Source of the DNA: Callaeas wilsoni
Taxonomy: Eukaryota; Chordata; Aves; Passeriformes; Callaeidae
NCBI GenBank assembly: GCA_013398955.1
Contig: VWPU01011634.1
Coordinates: 1 to 64,000 of the forward strand
DNA length: 64,000 bases
Direction of reading: 5' to 3'
Under the pieces are notes generated by a model, which did not search any database, was not told the DNA's origin, and was given only the letters and a program-made list of their open reading frames with translations. Of this stretch, positions 1-10,855 are shown piece after piece. Both the position numbers and the translations under genes were made by a program. Positions within the stretch are counted from its first letter, which is position 1. Each line of letters begins with the position of its first letter.

Positions 1-2175
1 GCTTTCAAACCAGCACATTTCTCCATTCACTTTTAGGCACAAAACTAAAATAGGTACTTTAGTATTTTCTTTTCCAGAATCATTAAGTGGTTTGTATTGA
101 TAGAAATAGTTTTTTACTCCCATTTCTTCATTTCTCCAGAGATAATGTTAAGTAGACGTCGAATAATTTATTATGCCTGGACTGTCTGAAATCAAGAATT
201 TATTCCAGTGTTTCATTTTATAGCCATAAACACTACTGGTTTCACCAAATTGCTTTTAGGAAGTGAAAGAATAACAGGTGTCTTGCAGCCCTCACCACCG
301 ACAGCTAATTTGGCTAACAAAGTCAACACTGTAAAATCCCTTTGTGTCTATAATTATCTCATTCACATGAATGCTGGCATGGTCTGGCCAACCTTACCAA
401 AGTTAATCATAAGAGATGGGCACAACCTAATGGAAATGCTGAGTGAAAAGTCAGCCTTTCCTAACTTCTGTCAGTCTCCAGGAATAACTTAAAGGTTATT
501 GACTACAAACTGGGGAACAGTCTTTGAAGTGCTTAAATCTGAGTGAATCGGGAAGTGCTAACTTTTTTGAAGTCTATATAGGTATTGCTGGTAGGTCTTG
601 AGAGTTGTCAAAGTGTGGTTATGTAAATGTATCTGAGTTAGGGTGCAGAAAACTCTAAGGACAGCTGAAATACTAGCATCAGACCCTGTGGTAAATACTT
701 GTGTTGCTGGATCCACTATGTGTAATGATTAAAACAGTATTGAAATCTAACAGTTTAGTGCCAGCTTAGATAGCCTTATATGAGCTGCAAAGTTGTAGTC
801 TTTCTGGTGATATAGCCTGCTGTGTATTTTCCAGTCATGGAAAGTATAAAGCACCTTTTTTATGAAATCACTTGTTGCATCTGCAACCATTTCCTTTATT
901 CCATAATTTGAAAGAGTATGGCCTGCACAAAATTTTTTCATGCCTCGTGAATGGCAATAACCATACTGCTCAGGGCAGGGTTGTGAAACCATCTCATTTT
1001 CAGATTGTCTAAGTGCTTCATGTGAAAAAAGGAGTTTGATTTTTGTTTGAATTATTTTTGTAAGTCATCTCTTTTTGCTCCTTCTGATCAAGCCTGTGTA
1101 GTCTATACTGTTTGTGATTTTCTCTTCTTGATGTCTCTTTCTGTTGCTTGTTCATGGCCTTAGCAGTTACACTTTTCTTTCATATGATTACTGACAAGGA
1201 TTTGAAATGGAAGGGACTGTGCTGTGAAGCTCGAATATTTCTGGAGGTGAAAGTTCCCTCAGTATAATTCAGTCCATGCTGTGTGTCTTCTTTAAGTCTG
1301 CAGCAGTTGAAATCAAAAGGGACAAAGACAAAGCATTTGTAGAACACTATGAGATAGCAGGAGTAATTTAGGCTTTCTGGAAAGAACGAAGAAGCAGAGT
1401 AGCCTTTGACTGGAATACATAATGACTTACTTCATTCCTATACCTATTTTTTGAGAGAGATTTTTCAAGAGAAAAAGAGAGACAGAAATCCCTGACATAA
1501 TAAATATGACATAATAAATGCAGCTAATTGCCCTATTTTGTGGTGTTGGTTTCATCAAGTAACTTTGCAAAACTGAAGACAAACATGAAAAAAATATTTT
1601 ATATATTCATTTTATAAAACTATTTTGATATGTTTCTCTGGAGATGTGTCCTAGTATTTCAGGAATTAAATCTGTGGAAGGTTGTTTGATAGAACCAGGC
1701 ATTAAAAAAAGTGTTTCAAAAAGATATTAAGGATAATTAGAAGCCTGAACTGTGCTGACCTATGCTTTCAGGCCTGAAACTGGTGTTTTCTACAGCTGGC
1801 ACATGGCTCTCAGCTGTTCAAACCATTGCTGAAATGTAAGCTGGAACATTGTGGAATAGCAGTGGGAAAAGTGAACTGTTACTTTACAGTTGCCATACAC
1901 TGTATACTGTGTTGTTACATCTCCAGTGACAATGCAGTGGCAAAATGGACACCTCAGAGAAGTACTGAAATTTGCAAATTCCCTTAGAATGCTGAGGCAG
2001 TCTTTGAGCAGTAGGGAGGCATTATTCAATGTGTTCTATCTATGAAGGTATTGCAAATATTTTACAATGCCAGCTAGTATCAGTGTAGACAAATTTTATA
2101 GTGATTCACATAGAGTGATTCCCATTTAGTGGCAGTGAATGTAAATATAGAGATATATATAAAAGGCGGATTTCT

Positions 2176-2200
2176 CACTGGTACCTGTTCAGTACCAGTG
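2176..2200. repeat. Short perfect hairpin
   Basis: CACTGGTAC (2176-2184) is followed after seven bases by its exact reverse complement GTACCAGTG (2192-2200). This is seen directly. Arms of nine bases are short enough to arise by chance in 64 kb, so no function is claimed. Confidence 0.6.
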
Positions 2201-2650
2201 TTCATGTGGGGAATAGTGATACACTTATCAATATGCTAGCTTTCAACTAGCTTTGGTGCATCATTTACGGATAGGATCTTCCTTTCAAAATCTTACAATC
2301 TCATTGAAAGGCAAAGTGTAAGAGAGTGATGTATCACCAAGGAGGCAGATGAGGGAGAGGAAAGGGATCCTTTATGGGGCCGTACACATGGCTGTTTGTG
2401 TGACATGGTAATTCAGAAGCTGTTATTGTCAAGAAGAAATAAATAAATAAATATGTATGCACATCTGTCTAGGTGTTATGGTTTCAGCATTCTTAAAGTT
2501 CCATCAATGCAAAATTAACATGAGCAAAAAGACATTTCTCTACCTCTTCGTTTTATAATTTTAAAATCTCCTTATAGGTCACCTCAGCATTTCCTCTTAC
2601 ACTATGCTGTTGTCCAGAAAAATTATGAAAACAACATGATGTTTAAACCA

Positions 2651-2704
2651 GAACAATAATCACTGTTATTCCTGGAGTACTAAGAATAACAGTGTTTATT
2701 GTCC
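2651..2704. repeat. 21-bp inverted repeat with 12-base loop
   Basis: The left arm (2651-2671) starts GAACAATAATCACTG and the right arm (2684-2704) starts GAATAACAGTG. They are reverse complements at 19 of 21 positions: one T:T mismatch in the middle and one A:C mismatch next to the base of the stem. The loop is 2672-2683. An RNA from either strand would fold into a compact stem-loop about 54 nt long. That is shorter than most animal microRNA precursors, but the stem is unusually complete for chance. It could also be a fossil of a small inverted-repeat element. No terminal target duplication was seen. Confidence 0.7.
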
Positions 2705-5700
2705 TTGTGCTGACATTGTTTCCCTGTTGCTGTTCTGACTTAATGCTTTGTGCCTTTGCTGCTCCCACCCCAGTGAGCTTTCAGTGCACATTTAGTTACT
2801 AACCCTTTAAGGGCTAGAAGCCCTGATTTTTGTTGAGAAATCTGATTCAATGTAAAATGAGGTAAAACACAAGCCTTTTTTAGGTCCCGTTGTGCAAACC
2901 GTGGACAGATGGAAATTGGATGTAATGAGAGTTACTCCAGGGGAAAGTCTGACAAAAATGGGAAGAAGAAGGAAATAGATTTGAGATAGGGAAGTTCCAG
3001 ACTGCACAATGTGCTTTATATGGGTAAATATGTTGAAGTAAGACTGTCCTAGCTTATAAAAGGAATTTTTAGATACCTGCAGTCAGAGAAAAATTCACTC
3101 TTAGTACACAGGAGAAATTGGTGCTAGAAGAACAGGTAATTTTCCTTCTGCCAGCCTCTTTAATGAGCATGGACATAAAAATCCATGCACATTTATATAA
3201 CTATATAAATGAGTGATTTCAGGAAAAAAAAAAAATTAAAATTCTTCTTTTTCTTAAAGGCAGAAACTAAATACCCTATTCTTTAAGTTAAGAGAAATCT
3301 CTACAGGGAGAAAATGTTTGCTGTTCCTTGCACTGACGCCTCTGAGATACGAGGTGCATGGACAGATCTTGTTACCGTCTCTCTTTTCATCCCCTTGTTT
3401 CTGCTGGTGCATGGCACTGAACACTTCCCCCCCCCCTTTTTCTTTTATCACCCTTTCTGCCTTGACTGCTCAGACTGTAGGGCTTCTAGAGAAGAAGCTC
3501 TCGCTGTATATTATTGGTACATCTGGTAAATTGAGGCCTTTTGGCAATACTGTAATATATATGTTCCAGTAGAGTAGTTATGGTACAGTTATTTAAAATG
3601 CTATTAAAAACATAACATGAAGGTACCTCAAAATACCTGAATCAGTTCAGGCCAAACTAATCAGAGGTCACGTTATTCCATACTTCCTATTTATTTACCT
3701 TCATGAAAATTCCTTTGCTTTGTTTCCTGACAGCTATGCAAAACTCTATGTTTCTTTACAGATCAAAACTTATGGATCAGGCTCATACAGATTTTCACAC
3801 AGACCTGTGAGATACTTGTTTATATGTTTAAAAATTTTGTCTTTTCGCAGCATTTAGAAATCAGCTTTGTCAGAGGGAAGGGGCAGTAGATTAAAGGCTA
3901 CTGGTGCCTATGTACTGCTGAGGGTATAATCGTCAGACTAACTTAAAAGTATGTGATCAGGTTGTCCTCTAGTGGCTGCCAAAGAGAAGATCTAACCATA
4001 AATTTTGCAATGTTGCTGCAATGGAAATTAGTGTAAGTTCTTACAACTTTTCTTTCTGTGAGGATTTGATAACTAGATCTCAAAATTATCAATCTCTGTG
4101 TGATTTCCATTCTAGTGGCAGGCCCTGCAAGCCTTTTTCTTATCTCTTCCTGAATTATGCCTCACAATAACATTGTAAATTATGTTTCTGGATGGGTCTT
4201 TATCAGTAGAAAAGCCAATTCCACACTTCTAGGCCTTTTTTATGCAAGAAAGAAACAACTCTTTCTGAATTTGTGTTTCTCTATCATACTTCTACCCTGT
4301 CTGCCTCTGGTTTTAGCACTTTGGTCCCAGTACAAGTGTGTCTTCTTGGCAGAGGACAACTGTAGTGGGAGATAGGAGACTATTTCTCTCTCTAATTCCA
4401 CAAGAGAGCATTGTTTCCTCCTTTCTGCAGGCTTGCACCTGGTGTGGTGCAAATATCCTCTCTATGGTAGTGAACGGGGTTCTTATACCCACTGAGGAGC
4501 TGTCTGGCAGAGATTTTGACTCTTCTACTGACTTAAGAGAATTTTAGATTTATTTGGAACATGTAGTTTTCTGAACACAGAACAGTGGTGTTCAGACTGC
4601 TGTAATAATTTGTATTAAATTCTGTAACAGAGCTCTTTTATATTGTTACCTTAAAATGGAGGTTCCACATATAAAACAAATAGAAAAATAAACCACGTGT
4701 TTCTGAAAATAAAGTATTTATCTGTATGTGCACGTTCAAATTGTACAACAAAACACCCACACGACTGAGACATCTGAAGACAGCTGAGGAATCTTTCTCG
4801 GTGGGGCTTACAGAGCTTGTGAGGGATCCGCTGGCGAGTTAGTAATGCCTGGTGTCAGAATAATGGAAGCTGAATTAGTCATTAAAGAGGCTACAAAGCC
4901 TGGGTTTTACCAGTATGTAAATCAATGTTATTCAAGACACACCTAAGACTTTTCAGTGTAAAACGAAGGCAGCAGTGAAAGAATTTCATCAGTGTTAAGA
5001 TATAGTTTCTCATCCAACAATGTTCTTATGATCTTTGTTTCACTGCAGCAGAATGCAGTTAACTGAGTTGCACACGGTCACACCTCAATTCCCCTCAGCA
5101 GAAGAACAAATGCACTGTTCAGTCCCGTGTCCTCTGGACCACTGGTTGTCCTTCTCCAGGCAAGGAAAGCTTGTGTGCTAATGTCAATTTATAAACAGAA
5201 TAAAAGTGGTCAGCCAGTGGCCACTGTAAAGACATTTTCTATGTGAGGCTGCCAGATTAATGCTAATAATTGCTGGAGTGTGGATCTATGGAGACATAGT
5301 GCAAAGCAGACAAAAAATATCAAGTTCACCTGAAAAACATACTCAAGATCCCTCTGAGACAATGAGTAACATGAGAGCAAAAGTTATATTATTTGCATTT
5401 GAACAGGACTGTGCCTATCAAGAAGCCAGTATTAGCAGGAAGCAGAAAGTGTTTAGTAGTGGTGAATGTCCTCTGGTCATTGAACATTGTTCAACAAATA
5501 AGCCAAAAGTCCTGTAAATCTAGTTTTTTATTCCTTTTTGCAGAATCGGCAGTCATGTACAATCTTGCATAGAGTGTAACATAATATTATAAGAGTAACA
5601 TAATTTTTTCTGATGTAATGTGTTTGCTTTCACTAAGCCAAGTTGTTTTATTTTTTAGTGTCCACAGAAAAGCATCTATGTTTGTACATATTTCTAGGAT

Positions 5701-5980
5701 GCTACAGGAGGCAGATTGCTCCATCTGACATCAGCACGTGTTGCAGTTTAGCTTTAATAACCCCACAGCACCTCCTCACTGCTGCCGTTACTGCTCTGCT
5801 CCTGCCAGTTACATCTTCCTTGTGCTTTCCTTTCTCTCAGCTTCAGCAGCTGGGCCTGTATTAGAAATGGGCCTGAGGGAACACAGAGAGAGTTTGAACA
5901 TTTAGTAACAGTGTTCTTTGAGACTTCCTACAGATAAAAATCTCTCCTTCAGCTCAGGACCTAGGGTGTTAGATGCTTAC

Positions 5981-6053
5981 GCCCTGTACATGACATTGCT
6001 TCCAGCTGGCGCTGTCACAAAATGATCATCACTCTCTCCTCTGAGTACAGGAT
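5981..6053 (-). other. Candidate internal coding exon (unidentified)
   Basis: Read on the minus strand, a pyrimidine-rich stretch ending TTTTGTTGTCTTGCAG directly precedes a 73-base segment that ends at a GTAAGC donor. One frame is open throughout. With one base from the previous exon and two bases carried on, it gives a polar peptide containing PVLRGESDDHFVTAPAGS and NVMYR. The length is not a multiple of three, and the incoming phase matches the outgoing phase of the other exon-like segment at 60650-60741. I do not recognise the protein. A 73-base open stretch is common by chance, so the support comes mainly from the quality of the two splice sites. It may be a non-coding RNA exon or nothing. 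Confidence 0.3.
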
Positions 6054-7830
6054 CTGCAAGACAACAAAACTAAAGAAGGATTTCAAGCCATTACCCTCCT
6101 ACTTAACAATGTAAAAAAGAAATCTAAGAGAAGGTGGTTGTGTTTCTGTTCCCTGCTCTCTCTGCCCCCCTTCCCCCTGCCTCAATACATTTTCTTCCAA
6201 TTGGAAGAAACAGTTTGTCTTCTTGAAAACAAAGACCAAATAATAACTGGTGATCTACTCTTATTTTAGAAGTTCACAGATACATAGACAAACGGTTATA
6301 GAATATCTTCTTAAAGGTGATGTATTTAGTGCCATCACATGTGTACTGAGAAAGAGAAAACAAAAAAATGAAGCTGTAAGAAAGGTACAGTATTCTGAGA
6401 TCTTTTCAAACTATTTATTTTCAGACACGAAAAAAAGAAAAAAACAAAAAAGGAAGAAGGAGCTGTTTTGCAAAAGATGCACTATGAGGTTGCACAAAGG
6501 CTTTAAGAGCATAAGCCTGGATCTCTAAGATTCAGAAACATAATTGGAACACTTCTGTCTATACTGGGTTTGTTTAAATAACAACTTTCCAATAAAATTA
6601 ACTTTCTTAGGAAAATACTTATTTTTGTGGAAAACTACCTCTCAGAATAATAGACAGCTTATTGAAAAATAATACCTTTGTAACGGTAGCAGTCTTTATG
6701 TCTTAAGTGTCCACAGCCTGTGTAGACCAGTTTCCCAGCTGAACTACAATTCTGCTGTGGCACTATATGCAGAGATTCCCATAACGTCAAATCATAGATT
6801 AGCAAGGGAAGAGATCCTGGTCATACAAGGGAACGTGGTCCATAGATGAGAACAGGGGCAATTAAACATTTAAACTACAATGCCTCTGTCCATTTGGGCA
6901 AAGCAGAAATTTATGTAAGGAAACATGGTAGATTTATTAAGATCTTATGTTAGGGTCAGTTAAAAGAAGTGCACTTTATGCTGGGTAGCTTTTGAAGTGA
7001 GTTCTATTTAAATTTGTTTTATTAGTGCAACAAAACCACTCGTTATAAAAAACAAAACTTCTGGGGTAGCTTCTGGAAAATTTAAGTTTTGCTGAACAGG
7101 CAGGATCCAAAAGTTGGATAGGATACTCCAAAAAACATGAAGAATAAACTTGTAGTTGCAAATGAAATAAATCAATGTACTGTTGAAAGGCATAATGTAG
7201 CTATTAGTGAGTTGCTTAGTAACTACCACTTGGCAAAAATAACCAAAGGAAATGAAAACATATTTGCACCAGTAAGGCTGCACTCTCTCAAATGCCTTTT
7301 TTTTCTTACTTGAAGTTACTTTTCTTAATAATCTGGTATTGTCAGTAGCAAAAGGAAAAAAAAACAGAGTAAAGGCTATTTTATATTAGAAGCTTCAAAT
7401 TTTAAACACAGTTTTAACAGATATAAAAAGCAGATAAGAAAATATCTAATACTTGAACACACAAAATTTATCACCAGTATTTTCATATCCAGATGTTGTG
7501 AATGAGTGGATTCCATATATGAAAATACAATTTTGTTATAGAAATGAGATATATTCTGTCTGCAAAATGCTTGAGGATTTTTTACTTTACATTTCCATTC
7601 AAAAACATTCCCGGTGTAATAAAGGACTTTTTTGATGGATAAAAATAGATTCTTTAGAAAACTGGAAGAGTTATGTTTTTGTTAAAGATAGCATAAACTC
7701 TTCAAGATACTGATATTAGCCAGATATTCACAGAAATTGAAATTATACAGTTGCAGGAACCCAAAAAGGATACAGGTATACAACTGCAATGAGTCAACTT
7801 TATGCTAGAGCTCTACAAAGTTTTGAGGCG

Positions 7831-8030
7831 GAGAGATGGACAGGAAAATGTTCTTCTCCTAGAGGGTGGCTGGGCACTGGAATAGGGTCCCCAGGGAAGT
7901 GGTCACAGCACCAGTCCTGACACAGCTCAAGAAGCATCCAGACAACACTCAGACACATGGTGTGCAGAGGCACGAGCTGGGCTTGATGATCTTTGTGAGT
8001 CCCTTCCAACTCAGGATATTCTATGATTCC
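7831..8030 (+). mobile_element. CR1 LINE, 3' end fragment
   Basis: The sequence matches the 3' untranslated end of avian CR1. Landmarks are a 'ccccagggaagtggtcacag' block, a 'ctcaagaagcatccagacaa' block, 'gatgatctttgtgagtccct', 'tccaactcagg' and the terminal ATTCTATGATT at 8018-8028. CR1 inserts by target-primed reverse transcription and most copies are 5'-truncated like this one. The wording resembles the CR1 subfamily whose end reads 'ccaactcaggatattctatg'. The left edge is approximate. It encodes no protein. Confidence 0.9.
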
Positions 8031-8347
8031 AATTATTTCTAATAATAAAACATCCTGAGAAACATCAAATTAAAATAATGTCCAGTGGTACAGTCAAGGC
8101 AATGTGCATTAATTTATTTTTTATTTTCATTAAGTCTCTAAACTGGAGCAAAGTACTGTAAGCTATTGTGGAAACTAAAACATAAATTCAAGAAATTACA
8201 TCAATTGGAAAAAAAAAAATCCAGCCAGCACTAGTTAGCACACAGCTACAGTCATGCATGCAGAAGGTATCTCAAATGCAAAGTGATAAAAGCTGTAAAG
8301 CTTTTCCTCTGAAGCATTATTATCATATGTTTACCTGTTCTTATAGT

Positions 8348-8381
8348 CCTTCCATAAGTATATTCCTTCCATAAGTGTATT
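8348..8381. repeat. 17-bp tandem duplication
   Basis: CCTTCCATAAGTATATT (8348-8364) is followed immediately by CCTTCCATAAGTGTATT (8365-8381), one mismatch in 17. It lies beside the old CR1/L2-like tail. Confidence 0.8.
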
Positions 8382-8387
8382 CTCCTG

Positions 8388-8462
8388 GTCCCTGCCAGAC
8401 CGAGGCCACTGAACATGATGGACTTTTGGTCTGCTCTATTAAGGATGTCCTTATAATCCTCT
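8388..8462 (+). mobile_element. Possible ancient CR1/L2-like 3' end
   Basis: The stretch containing 'gaacatgatggacttttggt' followed by 'ctgctctatt' and 'cttataatcct' resembles the end of old amniote CR1/L2 elements, which carry a 'gatggaccattggtctgac' block followed by 'cagttcttatg'. It is heavily diverged and the boundaries are guesses. The same DNA can be read on the minus strand as a protein-like open frame with a plausible acceptor near 8527, but the repeat explanation is simpler. Confidence 0.35.
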
Positions 8463-9680
8463 TCTTCACATGTTCTATTTAAACAGCAGCCCCCAGCTTT
8501 AGGGTTTGAACCAAAGCCTACTAACTGAGGAAAAATATTTATTTATCCTTTAGAAAATGCTTCAGGAAAATTATTTATAATAGTTAGTAATAACTTATTT
8601 TCTAATACTATTATTTTACTATTAGAGATGCTATTAGAGAATCTAACAGCCACATCTTAAGTGACTTTGTTGCAATTTAATCCTTCCTAAATAACTTCAA
8701 GAGTATTTATTAAGCAGCAGTGCCTTATGCCAGAAATCTCAGTAGTGTGATATATTCCTGTCTATCAATTCAATTGCTGCTACAAGATCACTGCTCCTTT
8801 TTTTCATCGGTTAAGAATTAATTACAAAGTGAGGGAAGTCACAAGTTTTCAATGATACTTTAAGATATATCTTTCCTAAATCACACGTATTTCATGTACT
8901 ATTAACTAATGATGTAAAATCGTCACTAAAATTAAAGAATGCTTTAAAGCCATAATATAATAGGAAATTCAAATGAAATTTCTGAGCTCTTTCTGTCTGA
9001 GAGGATAAAGCCAATTCTGAAATCTTCTTGTGAGTCAGCTGACAGAAGACAGTAATTGCTTCAGTCACTATGGTTTACCTGATCAATCCAGGTACATTTG
9101 ATAGAGTAGACTGCAAAGTTTTATGCACCACTGCTTGAAGCAATCAGGTTAATCTAAGAAATGTCAAAGCAATGTGTTGAAGAACTGGGGAAAAAGTATG
9201 TGAATTTTTTTTTAACGACATTCAAGCAAGGAAAGGCCTGTTTTTCTTCCTTTTTTTTTTTTTTGGAAACCTGATCACTTTATGCTTACCCAATTTTCTT
9301 GTTAATCGTGAGGTAATAATTTGGGGGGGGGAGGGCGCCTGTGGAGTGTGTTGTGTTGTAATTAATTACCAGTGTAGCTGAAATTAGTATTCAATAAAAG
9401 ATGCAACTCCTTTCTCAGTTAGATTTTGCAGTTTTAAGTTCATGGAATCCTGAGCTGACTCCTTAGCGTTAGAACTCTTTAATAATTAAGAAATCTAGTT
9501 CCTGTGCTTCACTTCGTGTATTTTTGGTGCATGTCCTAGTACAAATCAAGTCACAATTTAGGTGAAGAAGCCTGGAAGCAACTTGGGTGTCAAAATGAGG
9601 AATACAAATGGCAGGTGGTTCAGAGAGAGAGGTTAAGTGTGGACCAATAAAATGATATTATATTCATTTGCAGTGTAATC

Positions 9681-9704
9681 TCCTAAATATGAAAATATTT
9701 AGGA
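9681..9704. repeat. Perfect 10-bp hairpin with GAAA loop
   Basis: TCCTAAATAT (9681-9690) and its exact reverse complement ATATTTAGGA (9695-9704) flank GAAA. It is a direct sequence observation; no promoter or partner element is evident. Confidence 0.7.
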
Positions 9705-10835
9705 ATGAAATTAAGTTTGGAACTTAAAATAAGAGCAGAAAGCAGCTACTTTTTTTTCTGTTATTTTTAATTTTGAAATTGAAGTGTCCTACATTGCAGA
9801 ATGCCTTTTATTTTTTCCTTTATAGAATAACTCAGAGGTTTCATTGTTTATTCTGAGAGTTTGGTTTCGTTTCTCTTTGGTACATACTCAAGTAAGTAAA
9901 AGTTTGACTAGGATATTTTTATTCATAATAGCATATAAGAAGCACATCCTTCTGTTCTGGGAACTATAAGGCTAGTTTTAAAATAAAATCCAAAAAGCTG
10001 TCTGTAACTTAAGCTTAAGCAAATGCTTAAATACTACGTTACTTTTGTATGAATTAGGTGTTAGCAAATATGATCACAAACCATAAAGATTATTACATTT
10101 CATTCAGGTGTCAGTGAACTGCACTATCTTTCTCTATTATGGTAATGTCTGCCATGTCGCAATGGCTGACAAATAGACCAGCGTTTTCTTGATTTTATAC
10201 CAAGGGAATATTGTAATTTTTTTCTGGTTAATTTTCAGAAACAAGTGAAACCATTTGGCATATGTTTTGAAAAGAAATACTTGTATTATCCAGTGCACTG
10301 TAAGACCATACTAACCAGAATTAACTTGTTAAGCCAAAAATAAGTGATAAATGGGACAGAGTCATTTAAATAATGTCCAGAGAAGAGGAACAACCTTGGT
10401 TATGTTCTTCACTCAGCTTAAGCACTGTGTATAATTCACATACTTTCTCTGATTTCATACTGTATTCTTTTCTCATAAGAAGTGATTTATTTCACTCACT
10501 AATTGACCATGAAATTCCATTTTCATTTTAAAAATTGATTTAATTAGATCTGTAGCGATACAACTGGGCACCTTAAAAGAACCTGTTTGTTTGTCTTTCA
10601 TTTTCATATTTTGAATAAAACTACACCATTATCTTTTTAAATTAATTTTTATTTTCCTTATCTTTCAGATATAATAAAACCTGTTCTGTGAGGGAAGGTG
10701 AGGATGGTCAAGGGGAAATGAAACTTAGCAAGCTATGTCTTATTCTGGAGAAAAATAAATCAGTGAAGAAATTATGAGGTTATAAGGGATAAGCCTGAAG
10801 AACTTTAACTATAGTTGTAATAAATGGTATATCAA

Positions 10836-10855
10836 GCAGAGATCATGATCTCTGC
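10836..10855. repeat. Perfect 20-bp palindrome
   Basis: GCAGAGATCATGATCTCTGC equals its own reverse complement, with no spacer. Flanking bases do not extend it. It could be a dimeric protein-binding site or chance. Confidence 0.9.

Larger units (their letters stand above)
1..7830. other. Unique AT-rich DNA, no gene called
   Basis: No open frame here has the length or composition of a real gene, and no CR1 or LTR sequence was recognised. The stretch holds a C10 run (3427-3436), a short AAAT repeat near 2439-2455, a 13-bp direct repeat (1493-1505 and 1507-1519), two hairpins (2176-2200 and 2651-2704) and the exon-like segment at 5981-6053, which are listed separately. It could be intergenic or intronic. 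Confidence 0.6.

Noticed and set aside
747..992. 81-codon minus-strand frame with mixed composition
   Set aside because: No recognisable domain or splice context, and its length is within chance expectation.
1790..2029. 79-codon minus-strand frame with a Cys-rich section, considered as a DNA-transposon remnant
   Set aside because: No terminal inverted repeats or transposase motif could be seen.
8349..8526. Minus-strand open frame with a strong-looking acceptor (TTTTTCCTCAG) and GTAAAC donor, reading EEEDYKDILNRADQ
   Set aside because: It overlaps a stretch resembling an old CR1/L2 3' end and contains a 17-bp tandem duplication that would shift the frame, so a coding exon is unlikely.
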